Below are positions 9,968-16,831 of a stretch of DNA of 39,543 nt, in pieces. Source of the stretch: Victivallaceae bacterium (GTDB lineage: Bacteria > Verrucomicrobiota > Lentisphaeria > Victivallales > Victivallaceae); NCBI GenBank assembly GCA_028691615.1, contig JAQUYX010000008.1, positions 1-39,543 on the forward strand, written 5' to 3'. The number at the start of each line of letters is the position of its first letter. The stretch's first letter is position 1. Below the pieces are notes generated by a model, which was not told where the DNA came from, ran no database searches, and worked only from the letters and a program-made list of their open reading frames with translations. Position numbers and translations under genes: made by a program.

Positions 9968-10966
9968 TCAGGCGCGTACCTGCGCCGTGGATTCCCTTAC
10001 GATCAATTTGCCTGGAAGCCGGAGGATCTCGCCCTGATGGGAGTTCGGGTCGGCGATTTTCTCCAGGATCATCCGGCCGGTCTCCCGGCCCATTTCCGCA
10101 GCGGGAATCCGGCAGCAGGTCAGCGGGGGAATCGAGTGCGCCCCGTACCAGAAATCGTCGAAGGTGACCACGCTCAGATCCCGGGGCACCGAAATGCCGC
10201 GCCGCCAGGCACATTCGAGCACTTCGACCGCAATTCTCAGCTGATATGTCACGATTGCCGTCGCGCCCTGCCGAATGGCGAGATCGAACTGTTCTGAAAT
10301 CGGAGCGGAGACGATTTCAGGATTGCCGACCAGAGGAAGGCCATGTGCGTGAAGATAAATAAGATAACCGTTTTTGCGTTCCAGCACGCTGTAATGGAGC
10401 TCCTTGACCGGCGGGACATTGAAATAGGCGATCTTGCGATGGCCGAGCTCTTGAAGGTGGTGCATGACTTCGTTGATATTGGCTTCTTCGTCGCTCAAGA
10501 TGGAGGCGCCGGAGACATTGCAGCTTCCGTTGAGGGTCACATAAGGACATTTGCGCTGTTCGATCAGGGCGAGGCGCTCGGGGTCGACGACGTCGGAAAG
10601 CACGATTCCGGCGACCGGCCATTCGGGGAGACGGTATTGCTCCTCGCGGGCGTGGGAATAAAACAGATAATGGAAGGAGTAGTTATTCTCTTCGAGAAAT
10701 TTGGTGGTTTCATCCAAAGCCAGCGTAATAGTCTCGCCGCTTTTAAGCAGGGAGCGGCTGTGAAAGACAAACGCGATCTGATTGTTCTGTTTGGCCCGGA
10801 TCGATTGAAAAACGGCGTTTGGCTTATAATTGGTTCTGGCGACCATCTCCAGAATTTTGGTACGCATTTCCGGGGTGGTGCTGAATTTTTTATTGTATCC
10901 GTTCAGGACTCTGCTGACGGTGGACGGCGAGACATTAAGTTCTTTTGCGATCTCTTTGAGAGTCAT
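9968..10966 (-). CDS. LacI-family transcriptional regulator
   Basis: A 332-residue repressor. The N-terminal helix-turn-helix MTLKEIAKELNVSPSTVSRV and hinge region are canonical LacI (residues 1-60), followed by a periplasmic-binding-protein-like effector domain ending in IVRESTAQVRA. The sugar effector cannot be predicted. It is the first gene of the minus-strand glycan operon. A consensus promoter and a perfect palindrome lie about 75 bases upstream of its start, which suggests that it controls its own synthesis together with the pseudopilin, glycosidase, esterase and probably mannosidase. No strong ribosome-binding site precedes the ATG. Confidence 0.92.
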   Translation of the reverse strand: MTLKEIAKELNVSPSTVSRVLNGYNKKFSTTPEMRTKILEMVARTNYKPNAVFQSIRAKQNNQIAFVFHSRSLLKSGETITLALDETTKFLEENNYSFHYLFYSHAREEQYRLPEWPVAGIVLSDVVDPERLALIEQRKCPYVTLNGSCNVSGASILSDEEANINEVMHHLQELGHRKIAYFNVPPVKELHYSVLERKNGYLIYLHAHGLPLVGNPEIVSAPISEQFDLAIRQGATAIVTYQLRIAVEVLECAWRRGISVPRDLSVVTFDDFWYGAHSIPPLTCCRIPAAEMGRETGRMILEKIADPNSHQGEILRLPGKLIVRESTAQVRA

Positions 10967-11022
10967 AATTTCAAGGCGCTTTCGGTTGATCCTGACGGGC
11001 AGAAGAGGGACCGTTTTTCAAG

Positions 11023-11043
11023 CATAGAAAACCGTTTTCTATG
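11023..11043. promoter_or_regulatory. Perfect 21-bp palindromic operator for the LacI-type repressor
   Basis: CATAGAAAAC, one central base, then GTTTTCTATG: a perfect 10+1+10 inverted repeat. It begins three bases downstream of the -10 box of the lacI promoter and therefore covers the predicted transcription start. Position and symmetry fit autoregulation by the LacI-family protein encoded immediately downstream. The assignment is by position, not by experiment. Confidence 0.75.
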
Positions 11044-11046
11044 TAT

Positions 11047-11075
11047 ATTATAACTCATTTTCCCTGCTTTGTCAA
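11047..11075 (-). promoter_or_regulatory. Consensus sigma-70 promoter of the lacI-glycosidase operon
   Basis: On the minus strand TTGACA (11075-11070) is separated by exactly 17 bases from TATAAT (11052-11047). Both hexamers are perfect consensus, consistent with a strong promoter held down by a repressor. Confidence 0.85.
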
Positions 11076-11120
11076 GACCCGGACAGAAAAAAACGGCGAC
11101 ATCTTCGCATCTGTGTTTTC

Positions 11121-11240
11121 AGACGGCACGGCCAAAAGTCTGAACCAAAGAAGAGGTATCGCGCCGTTTCTATATTTCATGCTGCAAAGTCAGACATGTC
11201 CGACCCGACAAGTCTGACGGGACTTTTGTCAGTGCCGTCT
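11121..11240. repeat. MITE-like repeat, internally deleted copy C
   Basis: The left end AGACGGCACGGCCAAA (11121-11136) and right end TTTGTCAGTGCCGTCT (11225-11240) are inverted repeats matching the ends of the copies at 33804 and 39172. The interior is only about 90 bp and lacks the shared core, so this is a shortened derivative. The stretch to 11360 holds further degenerate end-like pieces (TTTTGGCAGTC near 11314, GACGGCACCGGACAAAG near 11336) and no gene that I can support. Confidence 0.7.
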
Positions 11241-11434
11241 TGGCAGACAGGATGCGCGGAACGTCGAAAGTGACCGCGGGGAGTCTGGATTGTTCATAAC
11301 TTAGCGTCCGCCTTTTGGCAGTCTTATCCAACTTGACGGCACCGGACAAAGTTCCGTCGTGTTCGATGGGATCGGGTGGTAAAAAGGCAAAAAAAATACC
11401 AGCACGTTTCACATGCCGGCATTACGTTCAAAGC

Positions 11435-11510
11435 TGGAGCCAATGATCGGAATCGAACCGATGACCTATTCATTACGAGTGAATTGCTCTACCGACTGAG
11501 CTACATTGGC
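11435..11510 (-). tRNA. tRNA-Thr (anticodon CGU, reads ACG)
   Basis: On the minus strand the acceptor GCCAATG pairs with CATTGGC. The D arm is GCTC/GAGC. The anticodon stem ATTCA/TGAAT encloses loop CTCGTAA with CGT at positions 34-36. The T arm is ATCGG/CCGAT with loop TTCGATT. The 3' CCA is encoded (TGG at 11435-11437) after a U discriminator. All four stems pair perfectly. Confidence 0.95.
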
Positions 11511-11572
11511 ATCTCGCGTCCTTTAATTTAGCACCAATCTCTAAAAAAACAATCCAAACGCATCCTTTTTTC

Positions 11573-11623
11573 TTGAATTTTTCCTTTTTTATCCTATATT
11601 GTATACTGTATACAATTTATAAT
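11573..11623 (+). promoter_or_regulatory. Promoter and palindromic operator upstream of the exporter gene
   Basis: ATTGTATACTGTATACAAT (11598-11616) is a perfect 9+1+9 palindrome of the TTGTATAC type bound by many GntR-family (FCD class) regulators. A possible promoter is TTGAAT (11573-11578), a 16-bp spacer and TATATT (11595-11600), so the palindrome would overlap the -10 box. A second TATAAT lies at 11618-11623. No GntR gene is in the window. Confidence 0.55.
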
Positions 11624-11674
11624 GCAAACCGGCTCAACACCAGAACAACCTCTTCCTCAAAAAACAGGTGCCTT

Positions 11675-12616
11675 ATGAATCATTCCTTGTTCCTTCTTCT
11701 CGGATGCCCGCTCGCCGGTTTCGTCGGAATGATGTCCGGCGGCTACTGGGGCGTCGGCTGCGGATGGATCGTCGTCCCGACTTTGATGATTATGGGGTTC
11801 AATCCGGTCGAAGCCGTCGGCATCGGTTTGCTTCAGATGGTCCCATCCACCCTTCCGACCGTCATTCGCCAAACCCCCCAGATCGGCTGGGGCAAAGAGA
11901 GCGTCGGCAGAAATTTTGCCCTCCCGATCGGAATCGGCGCCACGCTGACCGCCCTCCTCGGAAAACCCCTCAATGTACTCCTCAATCAGAAATTCGGGGC
12001 AACTTTCATTCAATGGATGTTCGTCGCTTTCATCGCCTTCATCGGCATCCAAACCATTTTGAGCAAAACCCGCTGTTACAACGACGCAATTCCCTCCGGT
12101 TCGTCGCGAAAACGCAAAATCGCATTCTCCACCGGACTACTCACCGGACTACTGAGTTCCTTAATGGGCATCGGCGGCGGAATTATCATCCGCCCGCTTC
12201 TGACCAGCGCATTTATGCTCCCGGAATATTTCACCAGCAGAATCGTCCGGCTTCTTGTCCTGGCCACCACATTCACCGGCGCAGTCACTTATCTTTTTCA
12301 CAACGGAGCCTTCGACAGAACCATGTTTCTGGTCGGCATGCTCATCGCCGCCGGCGGAATGGCAGGATTTCCCATCGGCGCGGCAATGCATACGATCGTC
12401 TACAACCACGGATACGCACAACATATTCACAAAAGTTTCGCCGTCGTCGCCGTGGCAATTCTGGCCGGAACCTTATGCAAAATTTTCCATTTTATCGACG
12501 CAGGCAAAATCATCATGCTCGCCATCGCCGTCTTTCTCTGTGCCTATCTTTGTCTCTTCACCCTCTACGCGGCAAAACACCCAAAAACAACAAATTCCAC
12601 GGAAAAGCAATGCTGA
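11675..12616 (+). CDS. TauE/SafE family membrane transporter
   Basis: A 313-residue polytopic membrane protein with two homologous halves. GCPLAGFVGMMSGGYWGVGC near the N-terminus and GLLTGLLSSLMGIGGGIIIR in the middle are the glycine-rich repeats typical of the sulfite-exporter TauE/SafE (DUF81) family, here with about eight hydrophobic segments. Members export or import small anions such as sulfite, sulfoacetate or related organosulfonates; the substrate here is unknown. I start at ATG 11675, preceded by AGGTG. An upstream in-frame start at 11573 would overlap the promoter and operator. It stands alone between tRNA-Thr and a strong terminator hairpin. Confidence 0.85.
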   Translation: MNHSLFLLLGCPLAGFVGMMSGGYWGVGCGWIVVPTLMIMGFNPVEAVGIGLLQMVPSTLPTVIRQTPQIGWGKESVGRNFALPIGIGATLTALLGKPLNVLLNQKFGATFIQWMFVAFIAFIGIQTILSKTRCYNDAIPSGSSRKRKIAFSTGLLTGLLSSLMGIGGGIIIRPLLTSAFMLPEYFTSRIVRLLVLATTFTGAVTYLFHNGAFDRTMFLVGMLIAAGGMAGFPIGAAMHTIVYNHGYAQHIHKSFAVVAVAILAGTLCKIFHFIDAGKIIMLAIAVFLCAYLCLFTLYAAKHPKTTNSTEKQC

Positions 12617-12627
12617 AACAGCCTGAT

Positions 12628-12685
12628 GCGAGAAGGAAAAACCTTTTGCTGGATCGGTTCTTTCCTTCTCGCGCTCTTCTTTTTC
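12628..12685 (+). terminator. Long terminator hairpin after the exporter gene
   Basis: GCGAGAAGGAAA (12628-12639) pairs perfectly with TTTCCTTCTCGC (12661-12672). An inner AACC/GGTT extension lies inside, and the T-rich tail CTCTTCTTTTTCC follows. It starts 11 bases after the exporter stop codon. Confidence 0.7.
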
Positions 12686-12693
12686 CAAACCTT

Positions 12694-12729
12694 TTGGAGC
12701 AGTAATGCTCCAATGGGCAAGCCCATTGG
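12694..12729. other. Two overlapping, mutually exclusive hairpins
   Basis: TTGGAGCA-GTAA-TGCTCCAA (12694-12713, perfect 8-bp stem) shares its last four bases with CCAATGGGC-AA-GCCCATTGG (12710-12729). Only one can form at a time. Neither is followed by a T run on either strand. The rest of the gap to 12807 shows nothing recognisable. Confidence 0.5.
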
Positions 12730-12807
12730 ATCAACTGGTTGCGTTGCGGGGCAATAATAAAATCAAAACACTGTTCTAAGCACAAGCTGATTCATGAATA
12801 TTACGGG

Positions 12808-13257
12808 TTAAAGAGCATCAATCTCCCGTTGTAATTCTTGTGTCGCATTATCCATATCCCTTTTGAATTCCCGTGACGCGTTCGCCATATCCCGTTCAAA
12901 TTCTTGTGTCGCCTTCTTCATTTCCCGTTGGTATTCCTTATATATCTGTTCGCTGAGATCAACGCCAACCATATCGCCCCGGATTTCCACGATTACGGGA
13001 ATAGTCTCTCCATTGCTGAGCAAAGCAGTGGCATGCCAACTGCTTTGGGAAATCATTTTCCCCAATCTGACCGCAGTACAAGTCGGAGCATTGGAACCTT
13101 CCCATGACGCATATTTTTCTGAAATCAACTGTGCCGCCGTTTCGCAAATATCTGCTTCCGAGGCTCCGCATCCGGTCAATAATGAGATGCTGACCCAAGC
13201 GGTGGTCAACAGAATTATCTTAAGCATCCAAACTTTATTTCTGATGATATTATTCAT
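12808..13257 (-). CDS. Small lipoprotein with 11-residue coiled-coil repeats
   Basis: A 149-residue predicted lipoprotein. The signal sequence ends in lipobox LLTGC (Cys 30), so the mature protein is membrane-anchored. Residues about 35-105 form a small domain that I do not recognise. The C-terminus is a highly charged helix made of nearly four 11-residue repeats of the form E-(Y/F/L)-x-R-(E/D)-M-x-x-A-(T/S)-(Q/R), a hendecad pattern expected for a right-handed or straight coiled coil. The repeats are visible as 33-bp units in the DNA. AGGT lies 7 bases before the ATG. It is the third gene of the ankyrin cassette, 38 bases after the preceding gene, and is AT-rich relative to the flanks. Function unknown; a spacer or peptidoglycan-spanning role is only a guess. 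Confidence 0.75.
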   Translation of the reverse strand: MNNIIRNKVWMLKIILLTTAWVSISLLTGCGASEADICETAAQLISEKYASWEGSNAPTCTAVRLGKMISQSSWHATALLSNGETIPVIVEIRGDMVGVDLSEQIYKEYQREMKKATQEFERDMANASREFKRDMDNATQELQREIDAL

Positions 13258-13295
13258 TTTTTTACCTAATTTATGTTGAATTTTTTCTTAAAAGT

Positions 13296-14213
13296 TTATT
13301 TTTGCGGTTCGCTGAATAACACGCCCGGATAAAAACCCTTGTTTCTGCATTCCATCAACAGAGCATCCCAATACGCGGCGATATTCTTAACCTCGGTGTA
13401 TTTGATACCACGCAGTTGTCCTTTGGCAATGCAATTATCCTCGCCATTGACGGATAATGAGTCCAGTGTCATTCTGGAATATCCAGCCGTTCCCGGCAGG
13501 CCCAATTTAACCGGTGCAAAAGAATACATCTTGTTGTACTGCTTTGCATAAGATGCACCGAAATACAAACGGCAATCTCCCTTCATGTTACAGCTTTTCC
13601 GCCAGGAAGAACAATCATCATCGGCCTGTCGCGCCAAAACCGTTTTACGGAACATATCGGTGATATTTAACTCGCATTGAATCGGTTTCAATGCGTTGAA
13701 CGTAAACCGCTGGTCGGATACGACAAAAACTGTATCAAGCATGAAATGCCACGCTCCCTTCTGGGTTCTGTTTTGTTTTTGTGAGCCGAAGAGTATCATA
13801 TCTCCGGGTGAGAGATTCTGAAGTTCGGAAAAATGCTTCTGCCGACAATTACTGTATTTGAATGTTTCACCAAAAATATAGGGGTCGGTATTAATCTTGT
13901 TTTTACAATTATTCTCAAGCTGCGTGAACGTGTGCTCCCACTTTGGTTCACCTTCCGATGGCGACGGTAATGCCAGAACTTTGGTATTCCATTCCGCCTC
14001 GCACCATACCCGCAAATTTTCCGCCGAAACGACTTGTTGCGTATTCCAGTCGAAATATTGACCGGGACAAAGAAGAAATTTTCGCGTATGGCTTTTTTTG
14101 CACGGAGTCCAACCGCAATATCCTTTTTCATGGTCAGCGCACGGTTTCCAGTTCTCCCCACGAAATGGTGTCCGTTCCGCGCCGGGGTGTATAAATTGAA
14201 TTATTTTAGACAT
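13296..14213 (-). CDS. Conserved protein of unknown function (HxRKF / TDPxxFG / YSNC motifs)
   Basis: A 305-residue cytoplasmic protein without signal or membrane segments. Visible motifs are IIQFIHPGAER at the N-terminus, SHTRKFLLCPGQYFD (about residue 40), NTDPYIFGETFKYSNCRQ (about 108) and LSPGDMILFGS followed by WHFMLDTVFVV. From memory these match a widespread family of hypothetical proteins with no assigned activity; I cannot confirm a Pfam name. It has 11 or more Cys residues, unusual for a cytoplasmic protein of this size. ATG at 14213 is chosen because AAGGA lies 8 bases upstream. A 31-codon extension to 14306 would overlap the ankyrin gene. It sits between the ankyrin lipoprotein and the coiled-coil lipoprotein, apparently in one transcript. 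Confidence 0.7.
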   Translation of the reverse strand: MSKIIQFIHPGAERTPFRGENWKPCADHEKGYCGWTPCKKSHTRKFLLCPGQYFDWNTQQVVSAENLRVWCEAEWNTKVLALPSPSEGEPKWEHTFTQLENNCKNKINTDPYIFGETFKYSNCRQKHFSELQNLSPGDMILFGSQKQNRTQKGAWHFMLDTVFVVSDQRFTFNALKPIQCELNITDMFRKTVLARQADDDCSSWRKSCNMKGDCRLYFGASYAKQYNKMYSFAPVKLGLPGTAGYSRMTLDSLSVNGEDNCIAKGQLRGIKYTEVKNIAAYWDALLMECRNKGFYPGVLFSEPQK

Positions 14214-14274
14214 TTTAATATCCTTGAATTTGAAAAATCGGATACCAGGTGGAATCCTGCTTACGATCTCATCT

Positions 14275-16512
14275 TCACCTTTTTCCGTTGACGGAGCTTT
14301 CCTCAAACAAAAGTGTTGAGATTATCCTGTCATTGGTATATTGGGAAGCGTTTTTTCCTTTTTTATCCGTTGCATTGACATCCGCCCTGACCACGAGCAA
14401 CGCTTTAACGATTTTTCTCTGGCCTTTGGCCGCGGCAAACATCAATGCGGTTTGTCCGTTTTTATTTGCCTTGTTCGGATCAGCTTTGGCCGCAAGCAGC
14501 GCGCCGACAATTTCCTTGTTCCCAACAAGTGCGGCAAACATCAACGCGGTTTGACCGTTCTTATCCGCTTTATCGGGATCGGCTTGGGAGACCAGTAAAT
14601 CACGGATGATTTCCCGGTCCCCTCGCTTAACCGCAATCATTAAAGCGGTTTGACCGTCTTTATCGGCCTTGTTCGGATCGGCCTTGGATGCCAGTAAATC
14701 ACGGATGATTTCCCCGTCTCCCCGCTTGGCCGCAAACATCAACGCGGTTTGACCGTCTTTATCGGCCTTGTTCGGATCGGCTTTGGATGCCAGTAAATCA
14801 CGGATGATTTCCCAGTCTCCTCGCTTGGCCGCAAGCATCAACGCGGTTTGACCGTCTTTATCGGCTTTGTTCGGATCGGCTTTGGATGCCAGTAAATCAC
14901 GGATGATTTTCAGATATTTTAGCTTGACCGTAATCAGGTCACGGACACCATTTACTCCTTTGACCGCAAGCATCAACGCGGTTTGACCGTCTTTATCGGT
15001 CTTGTCCGGATCGGCTTTGGATGCCAGTAAATCACGGATGATTTCCTCGTCTCCTCGCTTGACCGCAAGCATCAACGCGGTTTGACCGTCTTTATCGACC
15101 TTGTTCGGATCGGCTTTGGCCGCAAGCAGGTCACGGACACCATTTACACCTTTGACCGCAAGCATCAACGCGGTTTGACCGTCTTTATCGGCCTTGTTCG
15201 GATCGGCCTTGACCGCAAGCAGAGCTTTGACAACTTCAGCTTGGCAATTTGATGCATGCATCAGTGCCGTCCAGCCATTTTTGTCTTTTGCATTCACATC
15301 AGCGTTGCTGGCGATCAACAGTTTTACGACTTCCAAATGTCCGTAGCCTGATGCCCGCATCAGTGCTGTTACACCATCTTTGTTGCTTGCATTCACATCA
15401 GCCTTGCTGGCAATCAGAAGTTTGACGACTTCCAAATGTCCGCCCACTGATGCCATCATCAGTGCTGTAAAACCATCTTTGCTGCTTGCATTCACATCAG
15501 CTTTGCTGGTGATCAGAAGTTTGACGACTTCCAAGTGTCCTTTGACGGATGCAAATATCAATGCCGTCAAGCTATTTTTGTCTTTTGCATTCACATCAGC
15601 CTTGCTGTTTATCAAAAGTTTTGCAGCTTCCAAATGTCCGTTTTTGGACGCCGACATCAGTGCCGTCAAGCCATTTTTGTCTTTTGCATTCACATCAGCT
15701 TGGTTGGCAATCAAGAGCATGGCGAATTTCAAGTCTCCCTGGGCAATCGCAAACATCAGTTCAGTTGCTTTATTGCTGGTGATTGCAAGCAGATTGACAA
15801 CGTCCGCGTGTCCTTTTACATTCGCATGCCTCAGCGCCGTCACTCCGTCTTTATCGCTTGCATTAATATCAGCGTTGCTGGCGATCAACAGTTTTACGAC
15901 TTCCAAATGTCCGCCCACTGATGCCACCATCAGTGCTGTTACACCATCTTTGTTGCTTGCATTCACATCAGCGTTGCTGGCGATCAACAGTTTTACGACT
16001 TCCAAATGTCCGCCCACTGATGCCCACATCAGTGCTGTTACACCATCTTTGTGACTTGCATTCACATCAGCCTTGCTGGCGATCAGGAGTTTTACGACTT
16101 CCAAATGTCCGCCCACTGATGCCACCATCAATGCTGTTACACCATTTTTGTTGCTTGCATTCACATCAGCCTTGCTGGCGATCAGGAGTTTTACGACTTC
16201 CAAATATCCGCCCTCTGATGCCAACATCAGTGCTGTTACACCATCTTTGCTGCTTGCATTCACATCAGCCTTGCTGGCGATCAGGAGTTTTACGACTTCC
16301 AAATGTCCGCCCACTGATGCCCACATCAGTGCTGTTACACCATCTTTGCTGCTTGCATCTATGTAGTCAACGTTTGCACCATTTGCAAGTAACTTTTTTA
16401 CGGAGTTGGAATCCCCTTTTCGCGACGCAACAAGCAAATCCAAATTGCTGTCCGCATACAGACAGCCCATCATGCAGGCCGCAAGAGCCACGAATATAAA
16501 CTTTGCTCTCAT
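14275..16512 (-). CDS. Exported ankyrin-repeat lipoprotein (about 21 repeats)
   Basis: A 745-residue protein. A short signal peptide with lipobox-like LAAC (and a second Cys in MMGC) is followed almost entirely by ankyrin repeats of 33 residues, about 21 in total. They fall into two families. The N-terminal half uses units like KDGVTALMWASVGGHLEVV, the C-terminal half units like KDGQTALMLAVKRGDEEII; near-identical neighbours point to recent internal duplication. Two units are shortened (VKGVNGVRDLL) and one is a 45-residue hybrid, a likely unequal-recombination joint. Ankyrin arrays bind proteins; surface or periplasmic ones often act as effectors, toxins' partners or immunity proteins. The start is ATG at 16512 (AAGGA 10 bases upstream); a TTG two codons earlier is possible. 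It leads the three-gene cassette. Confidence 0.9.
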   Translation of the reverse strand: MRAKFIFVALAACMMGCLYADSNLDLLVASRKGDSNSVKKLLANGANVDYIDASSKDGVTALMWASVGGHLEVVKLLIASKADVNASSKDGVTALMLASEGGYLEVVKLLIASKADVNASNKNGVTALMVASVGGHLEVVKLLIASKADVNASHKDGVTALMWASVGGHLEVVKLLIASNADVNASNKDGVTALMVASVGGHLEVVKLLIASNADINASDKDGVTALRHANVKGHADVVNLLAITSNKATELMFAIAQGDLKFAMLLIANQADVNAKDKNGLTALMSASKNGHLEAAKLLINSKADVNAKDKNSLTALIFASVKGHLEVVKLLITSKADVNASSKDGFTALMMASVGGHLEVVKLLIASKADVNASNKDGVTALMRASGYGHLEVVKLLIASNADVNAKDKNGWTALMHASNCQAEVVKALLAVKADPNKADKDGQTALMLAVKGVNGVRDLLAAKADPNKVDKDGQTALMLAVKRGDEEIIRDLLASKADPDKTDKDGQTALMLAVKGVNGVRDLITVKLKYLKIIRDLLASKADPNKADKDGQTALMLAAKRGDWEIIRDLLASKADPNKADKDGQTALMFAAKRGDGEIIRDLLASKADPNKADKDGQTALMIAVKRGDREIIRDLLVSQADPDKADKNGQTALMFAALVGNKEIVGALLAAKADPNKANKNGQTALMFAAAKGQRKIVKALLVVRADVNATDKKGKNASQYTNDRIISTLLFEESSVNGKR
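14400..16370. repeat. Tandem 99-bp DNA repeats encoding the ankyrin array
   Basis: Two blocks of about 99-bp units: one at about 15240-16370 (ACTTCCAAATGTCCGCCCAC recurring) and one at about 14480-15230 (CGCGGTTTGACCGTCTTTAT recurring), with a few units shortened by 6 bp. Neighbouring units differ by only a few bases, so the array should be prone to expansion and contraction. Confidence 0.85.
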
Positions 16513-16604
16513 CTTCAAACGATCCTTTCGATTTAGAAAACTGGAGATTAGCTGATTCAGTGAAAGAATTACCGCGATGCCTTCGCTCTTGTTACTTTGC
16601 GATA

Positions 16605-16633
16605 AAAATACAGCTTTTTTATTCTCTTTGCAA
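16605..16633 (-). promoter_or_regulatory. Probable promoter of the ankyrin cassette
   Basis: On the minus strand TTGCAA (16633-16628), a 17-bp spacer, then TATTTT (16610-16605), about 90 bases before the ankyrin start codon in an AT-rich region. Confidence 0.45.
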
Positions 16634-16707
16634 ACTTATTCCAGGAAAATAATTAAAATAAGCATTTACCTAAATCCGTGAAGTCTGTTGCGGCAATGGG
16701 CAATGCC

Positions 16708-16732
16708 GACAGGACTCTTGACAGTGCCGTCC
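16708..16732. repeat. Solo right-end fragment of the MITE-like repeat (copy D)
   Basis: The 25 bases ending CTTGACAGTGCCGTCC match the right end of the copy at 33804-33970 at 20 of 25 positions. No left end is recognisable nearby. Confidence 0.5.
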
Positions 16733-16752
16733 TAAAAAGACTTTTCCAATTC

Positions 16753-16781
16753 TTGTATTCCATTTGAAAATGTGATATATT
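16753..16781 (+). promoter_or_regulatory. Probable promoter of the metallo-hydrolase gene
   Basis: TTGTAT (16753-16758), a 17-bp spacer and TATATT (16776-16781), about 50 bases before the ATG at 16832. The same pair of hexamers recurs upstream of rnfA. Confidence 0.5.
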
Positions 16782-16831
16782 TTCCTGTTCATCTTTTCCA
16801 ATGAACAGCCTATTTTACAAGGAATTCAAAA

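Noticed and set aside
14400-16370. Regular 99-bp repeats resembling a satellite or CRISPR-like array
   Set aside because: The period equals 33 codons and translates to ankyrin repeats; there are no unique spacers.
11435-16800. Integrative island inserted at tRNA-Thr
   Set aside because: The AT-rich cassette lies on the 5' side of the tRNA, no duplicated tRNA 3' end was found, and no integrase is present.
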